NCBI GenBank assembly: GCA_031290955.1
Contig: JAISLJ010000046.1
Location: forward strand, 1 to 7,159
Source of the DNA: Zoogloeaceae bacterium
Lineage (GTDB): Bacteria > Pseudomonadota > Gammaproteobacteria > Burkholderiales > Rhodocyclaceae
Direction of reading: 5' to 3'
Length of the DNA stretch: 7,159 nucleotides
Part shown: one piece after another, positions 1-5,637 of the stretch
Position numbering within the stretch: position 1 is the first letter of the stretch
Layout of the letters: every line of letters starts with the position of its first letter
Translations under genes and position numbers: made by a program
The notes under the pieces: generated by a model
Database searches by the model: none
Seen by the model: the letters and a program-made list of their open reading frames with translations, nothing else
Told to the model about the DNA's origin: nothing

Positions 1-159
1 GTGGAGCATCCGTTTCTTGTTCTCAAGCGTCTGTGGGGTTTTGCCAAGGTGCGCTACCGGGGCCTCGCCAAGAATGCCAATCGCGCTTTTGCCATGCTGG
101 CCCTGGTCAATCTCGTCAAATGGGGACGGCCCTTGACGGGAGAAGTGTGTCCAAAATAA
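1..159 (+). CDS. IS5-family transposase, C-terminal fragment (partial, runs off the left edge)
   Basis: The reading frame is open from base 1 to a TAA at 157-159 and gives 52 residues. The first base is the window edge, so the initial GTG should not be taken as the start. The peptide opens VEHPFLVLKRLWGFAKVRYR, then GLAKNANRAFAMLALVNLV. This is the typical C-terminus of IS5-type DDE transposases. The glutamate at fragment residue 2, with a lysine seven positions later, matches the E-(6)-K signature in which the glutamate is the third catalytic acidic residue. The enzyme would cut and join the IS ends. The two aspartates lie outside the window, so I cannot say whether the gene is intact. Confidence 0.85.
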   Translation: MEHPFLVLKRLWGFAKVRYRGLAKNANRAFAMLALVNLVKWGRPLTGEVCPK

Positions 160-191
160 CGGGAATTGGGGGAAAATCCCCCCGATTTCCG
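160..191 (+). terminator. Strong stem-loop immediately after the transposase stop
   Basis: The bases following the TAA fold into one long hairpin. GGGGGA (168-173) pairs with TCCCCC (177-182) around an AAA loop. After a single bulged C at 183, bases 160-167 pair with 184-191, with two G-T wobbles. No T-run follows, so it is not a textbook intrinsic terminator. It could limit readthrough from the transposase or act as a structure of the IS end. The fold is seen in the sequence; the role is inferred. Confidence 0.45.
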
Positions 192-303
192 GCCTTCCGG
201 GGCCAGTTTTCCAGCAAAAACCTCTCGGTTATGTTTTGTTCATACTCTTTGTCTCAATCTTTGTTTCTCTCGCCTCAATTTGACCGTTTGTTCAGTGTTT
301 CCT
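190..303. repeat. Left arm of a 114-bp perfect inverted repeat (IS end)
   Basis: Bases 190-303 are the exact reverse complement of 7046-7159. The match runs to the last base of the window on the right, so the true repeat is longer, probably the whole IS. Identity without a single mismatch suggests the two copies are recent or are kept identical by gene conversion. Such arms are substrates for inversion of the segment between them. Confidence 0.95.
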
Positions 304-677
304 AGACCAAAAACTTCATCAACACTGACCGCACAAAATACTTGACTGCGAACACGGTTGCTCTTTCCTGAACAGCGCAAGGGCAAGGATTTCTTGGACA
401 TCGGCATCCTCGTCCTTCCGGAAATTTTGCACGATGTGATCGTACATTTTCTCTTGCAAAAAGATTGACGCGATGCGACGCCGAATCTTGGAGTCCGCGC
501 CGAAGCGGCGGTTGATTTCATTTAAAGTGACGACGGCCCAGCACGGCGAGTACCCGAAACCTTCCCTTTGTCATGAATCGCCTCTCGAAAAAACAAACGC
601 TCATCATACTCCGGCATGAATGAATCAACAGCACTTCCGGCTTGGCGGTCATTCTCGCCTGACGAGCCGCGCCACTT
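303..677 (-). pseudogene. Decayed gene of unknown family, cut by the IS
   Basis: No intact frame fits, but three consecutive minus-strand frames each carry protein-like sequence. The first, open from 677 with an ATG at 615-617, reads MPEYDERLFFREAIHDKGKV. Near 555-560 the signal shifts to a second frame reading NEINRRFGADSKIRRRIASI and then KMYDHIVQNFRKDEDADVQE, which ends at a TGA (319-321). A third frame then reads TVFAVKYFVRSVLMKFLV up to a TAG at 302-304 created at the IS junction. The simplest reading is one small basic protein with two frameshifts whose 3' end was cut by the IS. I do not recognise the family. The upstream start is uncertain; an ATG at 651-653 in yet another frame has a better GGCGAG-like ribosome site. 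Sequencing error is an alternative to true decay. Confidence 0.4.
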
Positions 678-770
678 TCAATCCTTGATCCCGAACAAGG
701 CCTGCGGCAATCCATCGGCGTTTATCTGCGCGGCCACACAGGGCTTTGCCCCTCGCTTGTAACGAAAGCA
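678..770 (-). pseudogene. Possible C-terminal scrap of an unidentified protein
   Basis: A short open stretch on the minus strand reads YKRGAKPCVAAQINADGLPQ, then ALFGIKD, and stops at a TGA (678-680). It is closed upstream by an in-frame TAA and has no start codon. The composition looks protein-like rather than like a shadow frame, but the stretch is only about 30 residues and I do not recognise it. It lies in the same frame as the first part of the neighbouring pseudogene, so both may be pieces of one gene with an internal stop. Confidence 0.2.
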
Positions 771-837
771 TTAGGCGTTTGTCTCGTTACGGTGAACGTT
801 TGTCTCATTGCCGCAATCGTCCATCTCGTCATTGTCT
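759..837. other. Short spacer after rfbD with small direct and inverted repeats
   Basis: No gene is visible here. CGTTTGTCTC occurs twice at a 21-bp interval (776-785 and 797-806). GTAACGA (759-765) is inverted as TCGTTAC (784-790) with an 18-base gap. These could be remnants of a regulatory or mobile sequence, or chance. No clear rho-independent terminator for rfbD is present. Confidence 0.25.
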
Positions 838-1743
838 TCAGGAGGCGAGGATTTCCGCCAGTGCCTGATCCACATCTTCCTGCCAGAAGGGCGGCGTGAT
901 GTCGAAGGTTTTTGTCGCCAGGCCGCAATCCAGTTGGGAATTGGCAGGGCGGGCGGCGGGGCGCGGGAAGTCGCGGGAGGGAATGGCCTTGAGGCCGTCT
1001 GCCGCAAGTCTGAGCGGCATCCCGGCGCGGCGGGCGGCAGCGATGACATGTCCAGCATATTCGTGCCAGTTCGTCCGGCCCGCGGCCGTGAGGTGATAAA
1101 GGCCGTGGGGGAAATCCTCCGGCGCTTGCCGGTAGCGACAAAGGAGCTGCCGCGTGGTCTCGGCAAGAAAAGCGGTCGATGTGGGCGCGCCGAACTGGTC
1201 GCGCACAATCGAGAGCGTCTCCCGCTCGGCGGCAAGTCGCAACATGGCGCGGATAAAATTCTCGCCCTGCGTCCCGAAAACCCACGAAGTGCGCAGGATC
1301 AGGCCGTGCGCGCCGCTCGCCCGCAGGGCATGCTCGCCCGCAAGCTTGCTTTTGCCATAGACGTTCAGGGGATTGGGCGCGTCTGTTTCCCGGTAGGGCC
1401 GGGCAAGCGCGCCATCGAACACGTAGTCCGTCGAATAATGCACGACCAGCGCCCCCAGCCGGGCGGCAACCTCTCCGATGATTCCCGGCGCATGGGCATT
1501 GACGGCGTGGGCCGTTTCCGTCTCGGTCTCGGCCAAATCCACCTGCGTGTAGGCGGCGGCGTTCAGGATGATGTCCGGTTGCAGGGCCGCGAGGCAGGCG
1601 CGCAGCGTTGCCGCTTCGGCAAGGTCGCAGGCGTGCCGGTCAAGCGCCGTGAGCCGCCAGTGTTGGGCGGAAAACGCCTGCTGGAGCGCCCGCCCCAGTT
1701 GCCCGTTGCAGCCGGTGAGGACGATGTGCGTATCGCGCTTCAT
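838..1743 (-). CDS. rfbD: dTDP-4-dehydrorhamnose reductase
   Basis: This is the last enzyme of dTDP-L-rhamnose synthesis. It reduces dTDP-4-dehydro-L-rhamnose with NAD(P)H in the cytosol, supplying rhamnose for O-antigen or other surface glycans. The 301-residue product has the family's usual length. Visible motifs are the Rossmann loop TGCNGQLG (residues 10-17), NAAAYTQVD (61-69), STDYVFDG (104-111), and the YxxxK catalytic pair Y129/K133 in YGKSK, with a preceding STD motif. TSWVFG and a C-terminal substrate region follow. The ATG at 1741-1743 is chosen because it overlaps the rfbB stop as ATGA and starts directly before the Rossmann strand; a start 22 codons upstream would add an unrelated arginine-rich tail. 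The gene should be translationally coupled to rfbB. Downstream is only debris and the IS, with no rfbA or rfbC. Confidence 0.95.
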   Translation of the reverse strand: MKRDTHIVLTGCNGQLGRALQQAFSAQHWRLTALDRHACDLAEAATLRACLAALQPDIILNAAAYTQVDLAETETETAHAVNAHAPGIIGEVAARLGALVVHYSTDYVFDGALARPYRETDAPNPLNVYGKSKLAGEHALRASGAHGLILRTSWVFGTQGENFIRAMLRLAAERETLSIVRDQFGAPTSTAFLAETTRQLLCRYRQAPEDFPHGLYHLTAAGRTNWHEYAGHVIAAARRAGMPLRLAADGLKAIPSRDFPRPAARPANSQLDCGLATKTFDITPPFWQEDVDQALAEILAS

Positions 1744-2804
1744 GCTGTTGTGCCGTACTGCCGGGCGATCCACTCCCGATACGCGCCGCTCTGCGCGTTC
1801 GCAATCCACTCCGGATGATCAAGATACCAGCGCACGGTTTTCTCCAGGCCGCTTGCAAAAGTTTCGGCGGGTTGCCAGCCCAGTTCCCGCGTGATTTTCC
1901 CGGCCTCGATGGCGTAGCGGCGATCATGGCCGGGCCGGTCGGTGACGTGGACAATCCGCTCTGCATGCGAACGACCGTCGGCGCGGGGACGGAGCCGATC
2001 CAGAAGCGCGCAAATGTGCCGGACGACCTCCTGGTTCGTCCTCTCGCTCGCGCCGCCGATATCATAGGTTTCGCCCGCTTGCCCCGCCACGAGAATCCGG
2101 CGGATGGCGGCGCAATGATCGCTCACGTGGAGCCAGTCCCGCGCCTGCGCGCCGTCGCCGTAAAGCGGCAGGGGCCGATCCGCGAGCGCCGCCAGGATCA
2201 TGAATGGAATCAGCTTTTCGGGAAACTGGAAGGGGCCGTAGTTGTTGGAGCAGTGGCTGATCGTCACCGGCAGGCCGTAGGTGCGATGCCAGGCGCGGGC
2301 CAGATGGTCGGAGGCCGCCTTGCTCGCGGAATAGGGGCTGTTGGGCGCGTGCGGCGATTGCTCCGTGAAGGGCGGCGCTTCCGGACGCAGGCTGCCATAC
2401 ACCTCGTCCGTGCTGACGTGGTGGAAGCGAAACGCCCGCGCCTCCGCCGCAGGCAGGCGCGCCCAGTAGGCCCGCGCCGCCTCCAGCAGGCAGAAAGTGC
2501 CTTCAATATTGGCGCGCACGAATTCCCCTGGCCCAAGGATGGAACGGTCGACATGGCTTTCCGCCGCGAAATGCGCCACGGCGCGCGGCTGATGCCGGGC
2601 GAAGAGACGGGCGAGCAAGGCGGCATCGCAGATATCCCCCTGGACGAAAACATGCCGCGCATCCCCCGCAAGACGCGCCAGATTCTCCAGATTGCCCGCA
2701 TAGGTGAGCAAATCGAGATTCAGGACTGGCTCATCGCAATGCGCCAGCCAATCCAGCACGAAATTGGCACCGATAAAACCCGCGCCGCCCGTGACGAAAA
2801 TCAT
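1740..2804 (-). CDS. rfbB: dTDP-glucose 4,6-dehydratase
   Basis: This enzyme converts dTDP-D-glucose to dTDP-4-keto-6-deoxy-D-glucose using bound NAD+, the second step of dTDP-rhamnose synthesis. The 354-residue protein is full length for RfbB/RmlB. It starts with the NAD-binding strand VTGGAGFIG (residues 4-12), followed by DLLTYAGNL (31-39), AAESHVDRS (80-88), the catalytic TDE in STDEVYG (131-137), and Y158/K162 in YSASK. SNNYGPFQFPEKLIP and GDGAQARDWLHVSDH are characteristic of this subfamily. The ATG at 2802-2804 is supported by an AGGGGAG ribosome site about six bases upstream and by the position of the Rossmann loop; the frame stays open further upstream only because it runs through the HIRAN gene in another frame. 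Its TGA overlaps the rfbD ATG. HIRAN lies 97 bp upstream on the same strand and may share its transcript. Confidence 0.97.
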   Translation of the reverse strand: MIFVTGGAGFIGANFVLDWLAHCDEPVLNLDLLTYAGNLENLARLAGDARHVFVQGDICDAALLARLFARHQPRAVAHFAAESHVDRSILGPGEFVRANIEGTFCLLEAARAYWARLPAAEARAFRFHHVSTDEVYGSLRPEAPPFTEQSPHAPNSPYSASKAASDHLARAWHRTYGLPVTISHCSNNYGPFQFPEKLIPFMILAALADRPLPLYGDGAQARDWLHVSDHCAAIRRILVAGQAGETYDIGGASERTNQEVVRHICALLDRLRPRADGRSHAERIVHVTDRPGHDRRYAIEAGKITRELGWQPAETFASGLEKTVRWYLDHPEWIANAQSGAYREWIARQYGTTA

Positions 2805-2901
2805 CTCCTTCTCCCCTCGAATTTTCGCAGGAAGGTAATCCATCGCGCCGGGAAAGACAAGGGAAGTCTCGCAAACGGCAATAACAATGGCGGACGGCAG
2901 G

Positions 2902-3303
2902 CTAAAGCTCCATCCAGATTTCAAACTCCAGCCGCTTCCACGGGTCCGGGTCTTCCGTAACGCGGGAGATGCGGGCGTGCAACGGGTCGCCGCGATCCAA
3001 TGCCGCCGCGACGGCGCGGTTCTCGCGGCGCGGGACGTAACCCAGGAGATGTCCTTGCCACTCCACCCGGACGGCCAATGCGTCGTGGGGATTTTCCGGC
3101 TCGCGGCGCAGGCGCAGGGAATCGCCCACCCGCAGTGTGGATTTGAGCGCGGCGTATTCGTGGTACTGGCTCCCGGCAAGCGGCGAGGATTGCACGAGAA
3201 TGCGCACCCGTCCCGCCTCCGCCAACGCGCCGCCCGCAAGGACGAAAGCGAAGAAAAACGCCAGCATCCGCCCGAAGACCAAGGCCCATCGTGTTTGTTT
3301 CAT
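2902..3303 (-). CDS. Exported HIRAN-domain protein
   Basis: The 133-residue product starts with a classical signal peptide: positive MKQTRW, a hydrophobic core (about residues 13-25) and an ALA cleavage site after residue 28. The mature protein is almost only a HIRAN domain (about 37-130). Conserved features are SQYHEY, VGDSLRLRREPENPHDALAV, HLLGYVPRREN and a closing LDRGDPL segment. HIRAN domains are best known at the N-terminus of eukaryotic SWI2/SNF2 helicases such as HLTF, where they bind DNA 3' ends; bacterial stand-alone forms are mostly uncharacterised. The signal peptide argues for a periplasmic or secreted role, so the nuclear DNA-repair function should not be transferred. The ATG at 3301-3303 has an AAGGCGG-like site and fits the signal peptide; earlier in-frame starts would bury it. 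It is transcribed away from trpE. Confidence 0.85.
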   Translation of the reverse strand: MKQTRWALVFGRMLAFFFAFVLAGGALAEAGRVRILVQSSPLAGSQYHEYAALKSTLRVGDSLRLRREPENPHDALAVRVEWQGHLLGYVPRRENRAVAAALDRGDPLHARISRVTEDPDPWKRLEFEIWMEL

Positions 3304-3396
3304 CTGCTTGCCGCCTTCTGCCCTGTTGGCGACTGGAAGCGACGCAGGGCGGTTTTTTGTACCTTGCCTGCCGCATTCCACCTGGTTATAAACTTG

Positions 3397-3414
3397 CCTG
3401 ATAAATAATTCAGG
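3397..3414. promoter_or_regulatory. Palindrome at the predicted HIRAN transcription start
   Basis: CCTGA (3397-3401) and TCAGG (3410-3414) form an inverted repeat around an AT-rich 8-base centre, TAAATAAT. It overlaps the predicted transcription start downstream of the TATGAT box, where a repressor operator would be effective. The arms are only five bases, and no regulator gene is nearby to pair with it. Confidence 0.25.
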
Positions 3415-3420
3415 ATGTTG

Positions 3421-3448
3421 ATCATACCATGACGGAGCGGAATAGAAA
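3421..3448 (-). promoter_or_regulatory. Putative sigma-70-type promoter of the HIRAN gene
   Basis: On the minus strand a TATGAT box (complement of 3421-3426) matches the -10 consensus at five of six positions. Sixteen bases upstream is TTTCTA (complement of 3443-3448), a poor -35 with three matches. Transcription would start near 3414, leaving a leader of about 110 bases before the ATG at 3303. It rests on one good hexamer, so it is tentative. Confidence 0.35.
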
Positions 3449-3615
3449 CGTGAGGAACTGAACAAAGGCAACTCCCCGCGGCAATCCGTCCGCGACAACC
3501 GAAGCGCCCCGAAAAAGGAATGCCGCTGGACAGCCTCGATTGTGATGCGTTAGTATTCGTTCTCGTTGTGCCGTATGGCAAGCGCAATCCCAGCTTTGCT
3601 GTTCCTCCGAAAACC

Positions 3616-3713
3616 ATGACCACCCTGCCGCTCTGGAAAGACCCGCGCCGTTTCTGGCGTCCCTGATCCCGTCTCGCCGGAGTCTTCCGGCCATGCCTTG
3701 CCCGGTCACGGGC
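3616..3713 (+). promoter_or_regulatory. Candidate trp leader: short two-Trp ORF and two hairpins before trpE
   Basis: A 16-residue ORF (3616-3666) reads MTTLPLWKDPRRFWRP and has Trp codons at positions 7 and 14. The same frame can start earlier, at ATG 3520-3522 behind an AAAAAGGA stretch, giving 48 residues with the same tail. After its stop come two perfect hairpins: GCCGGA (3676-3681) with TCCGGC (3686-3691), loop GTCT; and GCCCG (3700-3704) with CGGGC (3709-3713), loop GTCA. CCGG at 3687-3690 can alternatively pair with CCGG at 3702-3705, so the hairpins can be made mutually exclusive, as in attenuators. Against it: no T-run follows hairpin 2 (the nearest is 3742-3747, next to the trpE start), the Trp codons are not adjacent, and the short ORF lacks a clear ribosome site. 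It may be chance. Confidence 0.3.
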
Positions 3714-3748
3714 GCAGATGAAACGAACGTTGCAAAAGAGGTTTTTTC

Positions 3749-5242
3749 ATGACTGAACAGGAATTCAACGCCCTGGCCGCACAGGGCTACAACCGCGTCC
3801 CGGTGGCGCTCGAAACCTTCGCCGATCTCGACACGCCGCTTTCCATCTACCTGAAGCTCGCCAACGGCCCTTACACCTATCTGCTGGAATCCGTGCAAGG
3901 CGGCGAGCGTTTTGGGCGCTATTCCTTCATCGGACTTTCCGCGCTCACCCGCATTGCCGTCTATGGCAAGAAGGTGCTGGTGCTCACCGGCCCGCGCATC
4001 GCCGAGCAGACGGAAGCGCAAAATCCGCTCGATTTCATCGCCGATTTCCTCGCCCGCTTCCACGCGCCCGCTTCGGGGCTGCCACGCGGCACCGGCGGGC
4101 TGGTCGGCTATTTTGGCTACGATACCGCGCGCTCCATCGAGCCGCGCCTGGCGCAGTTGCCGCCCAAACCGGACGAATCCGGCCTGCCGGATATCCTGCT
4201 CATGCTCTCGGAGGAGCTGGCGGTAGTCGACAACCTTTCCGGCAAGCTGACGCTGGTGGTCTATGCCGAGCCGCAGTTTCCCGGCGCGTACCGGCGGGCG
4301 CGGGCGCGCTTGCAGGAACTGCTCGCCCGTCTGCGCGAACCGCTCGTCATCCCCGTGGAAAAGCTGGTTCCGGGCGCGGGCGCGCCGACGGTCTCCCTCT
4401 TCGGCGAGGAAGCCTTCAAGGCCGCCGTGCAAAAGGCGAAAAGCTACATCGTCGAGGGCGACATCATGCAGGTTGTGCCCTCGCAGCGCATGGAAAAACC
4501 CTTTGCCGCCAGCCCCATGGCCTTCTATCGGGTGCTGCGCAGCATCAATCCCTCGCCCTATCTGTACTATTTTGATTTCTGCGATTTCCATGTCGTCGGC
4601 TCCTCGCCGGAAATCCTGGTGCGCCTGGAGCAGCAGGGGGACGAGCGCAAGGTCATCCTGCGTCCCATCGCCGGAACCAGGAAGCGCGGCGCGACGCAGG
4701 CCGAGGATGCCGCGCTGGCGGCGGAATTGCAGGCCGATGAAAAGGAACGCGCCGAGCATGTGCAACTGCTGGATCTGGGACGCAACGACTGTGGCCGGGT
4801 GGCGCAAACCGGCAGTGTGCGCGTCACCGAGCAGATGGTGGTCGAACGCTATTCGCATGTGATGCACCTGGTTTCCAACGTCGAAGGACTGGTCAAACCG
4901 GGCGTGAGCGCCATCGACGTATTGAAGGCGAGTTTTCCGGCGGGCACGGTTTCCGGCGCGCCCAAGCTCAGGGCGATGGAAATCATCCACGAACTGGAAC
5001 CCGTGAAACGCGGCATCTATTCGGGTTCCATCGGCTATCTCGATTTTCACGGCAACATGGATCTGGCGATCGCCATCCGCACCGGCGTCATCAAGGATGG
5101 CAAGCTGCATGTCCAGGCGGGCGGCGGCATTGTCGCCGATTCCAATCCCCAGGCCGAATGGGAAGAAACCCGCAACAAGGCCCGCGCCCTCCTCCTTGCC
5201 GCCGAACGCGCGGAAGCCGGACTGGATACGCGGCTGGAGTAG
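3749..5242 (+). CDS. trpE: Anthranilate synthase component I
   Basis: TrpE, with the TrpG glutaminase, turns chorismate and glutamine into anthranilate, the first committed step of tryptophan synthesis, in the cytosol. The 497-residue protein is full length. The N-terminal domain has the LLES feedback-site motif (residues 45-48) followed by GERFGRYSFIG, so allosteric inhibition by tryptophan is likely retained. The chorismate-binding domain has RPIAGTR (305-311), DEKERAEH, DLGRND (342-347), FPAGTVSGAPK (396-406), YSGSIGYL and the C-terminal QAGGGIVADS motif (456-465) followed by EWEETRNKA. The ATG at 3749 has an AAGAGG ribosome site nine bases upstream. No trpG, trpD or trpC follows; the sequence becomes gene debris directly after the stop, so the partner subunit must lie elsewhere or the operon is broken. 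Long open frames on the opposite strand are shadows. pabB is excluded as less likely by the intact LLES block and overall similarity. Confidence 0.96.
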   Translation: MTEQEFNALAAQGYNRVPVALETFADLDTPLSIYLKLANGPYTYLLESVQGGERFGRYSFIGLSALTRIAVYGKKVLVLTGPRIAEQTEAQNPLDFIADFLARFHAPASGLPRGTGGLVGYFGYDTARSIEPRLAQLPPKPDESGLPDILLMLSEELAVVDNLSGKLTLVVYAEPQFPGAYRRARARLQELLARLREPLVIPVEKLVPGAGAPTVSLFGEEAFKAAVQKAKSYIVEGDIMQVVPSQRMEKPFAASPMAFYRVLRSINPSPYLYYFDFCDFHVVGSSPEILVRLEQQGDERKVILRPIAGTRKRGATQAEDAALAAELQADEKERAEHVQLLDLGRNDCGRVAQTGSVRVTEQMVVERYSHVMHLVSNVEGLVKPGVSAIDVLKASFPAGTVSGAPKLRAMEIIHELEPVKRGIYSGSIGYLDFHGNMDLAIAIRTGVIKDGKLHVQAGGGIVADSNPQAEWEETRNKARALLLAAERAEAGLDTRLE

Positions 5243-5400
5243 CACGGAAGTTTTGGCTTTTCCTCCAAGGATATTTTTGCGAAAAACGGGCATTCCCCAG
5301 AGGTCGTAGCATTCGATTATCATGGAACTTTGCTGCAATGGCGCGAAGGCTTGGGCGCGGTATTGACGCGCATGTTGGCGCGTGCCTTGCACTGGATATC
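5243..5400 (+). pseudogene. Possible N-terminal scrap of a HAD-family hydrolase
   Basis: Directly after trpE, in the same frame, the sequence reads SPEVVAFDYHGTLLQWREGL and then GAVLTRMLARAL (about 5294-5390). FDYHGTL followed by W resembles motif I of HAD enzymes, especially the FDxYGTLxDW form of haloacid-dehalogenase-like proteins, where the first Asp is the nucleophile. There is no start codon, and similarity ends where the antisense nadE fragment begins. It is at most a relic. The match is short and from memory, and chance is a real alternative. Confidence 0.22.
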
Positions 5401-5411
5401 GAACCCGCCAC

Positions 5412-5618
5412 CTCGTTTACATGCCGGGAGAGCGCGAATACCTCCGTCTTGTACAGGTTGCCAATCAGGCCCAGGCCGCCGTTGGTATCGCCATAGAGCG
5501 TGCAGTAGCCGACGGAAATCTCGCTCTTGTTGCCCGTGGTCAGCAAAAGCGCGCCGAACTGGTTGGAGTATTCCATCAGCACGGTTCCGCGAATGCGGGC
5601 TTGCAGGTTTTCCTCACG
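5412..5618 (-). pseudogene. nadE: Internal fragment of NAD+ synthetase
   Basis: The minus strand encodes about 69 residues that match the ammonia-dependent NAD+ synthetase domain. They start EENLQARIRGTVLMEYSNQF, continue through ALLLTTGNKSEISVGYCTLY, and end GDTNGGLGLIGNLYKTEVFA then LSRHVNE. TTGNKSE and the YGD-NGG segment are conserved around the ATP and deamido-NAD site. NadE makes NAD+ from nicotinate adenine dinucleotide. Neither the beginning nor the end of the gene is present: similarity stops near 5411 on one side and about 20 bases before the TIR start codon on the other. The YGDTNGGLGL-LYKTEVF form resembles glutamine-dependent enzymes. It is a displaced fragment that cannot be functional, with the frame open through it. 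Confidence 0.8.
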
Positions 5619-5637
5619 CGCAAACAAGGCCACGACA

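Larger units (their letters stand above)
1..303 (+). mobile_element. IS5-like insertion sequence, 3' part (left copy)
   Basis: This is the 3' end of an insertion sequence that begins outside the window. It holds the last 52 codons of the transposase, a strong hairpin right after the stop codon, and about 110 non-coding bases to the element end. The end is placed at 302/303 because the sequence up to there reappears exactly, inverted, at 7046-7159, while flanking bases differ. Read inward from the outside, the terminus begins GGAAACACTGAAC. A CTAG tetranucleotide (302-305) overlaps the left junction and TTAA (7043-7046) precedes the right one. Both fit the YTAR-like target preference known for parts of the IS5 family, but the exact target duplication cannot be fixed from one end of each copy. 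Confidence 0.85.

Noticed and set aside
808..1818. 336-codon plus-strand frame
   Set aside because: It lies antisense to rfbD, which has all catalytic motifs. The translation is arginine/glycine-rich with no family features.
1815..2960. 381-codon plus-strand frame
   Set aside because: Shadow of rfbB on the opposite strand; no motifs and no ribosome site.
2805..3239. 145-codon N-terminal extension of rfbB
   Set aside because: RfbB starts at its Rossmann strand with a strong ribosome site. The extension is the HIRAN gene read in a wrong frame.
3422..5392. 656-codon open frame on the minus strand, opposite trpE
   Set aside because: It mirrors a high-GC trpE with complete family motifs on the plus strand. 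Its own translation shows no recognisable domain, and its C-terminal part crosses the intergenic region only by chance.
5527..5637. Earlier start for the TIR-WG gene
   Set aside because: The extra 37 residues are antisense to the nadE fragment and precede the natural start of the TIR domain; the ATG at 5638 fits better.
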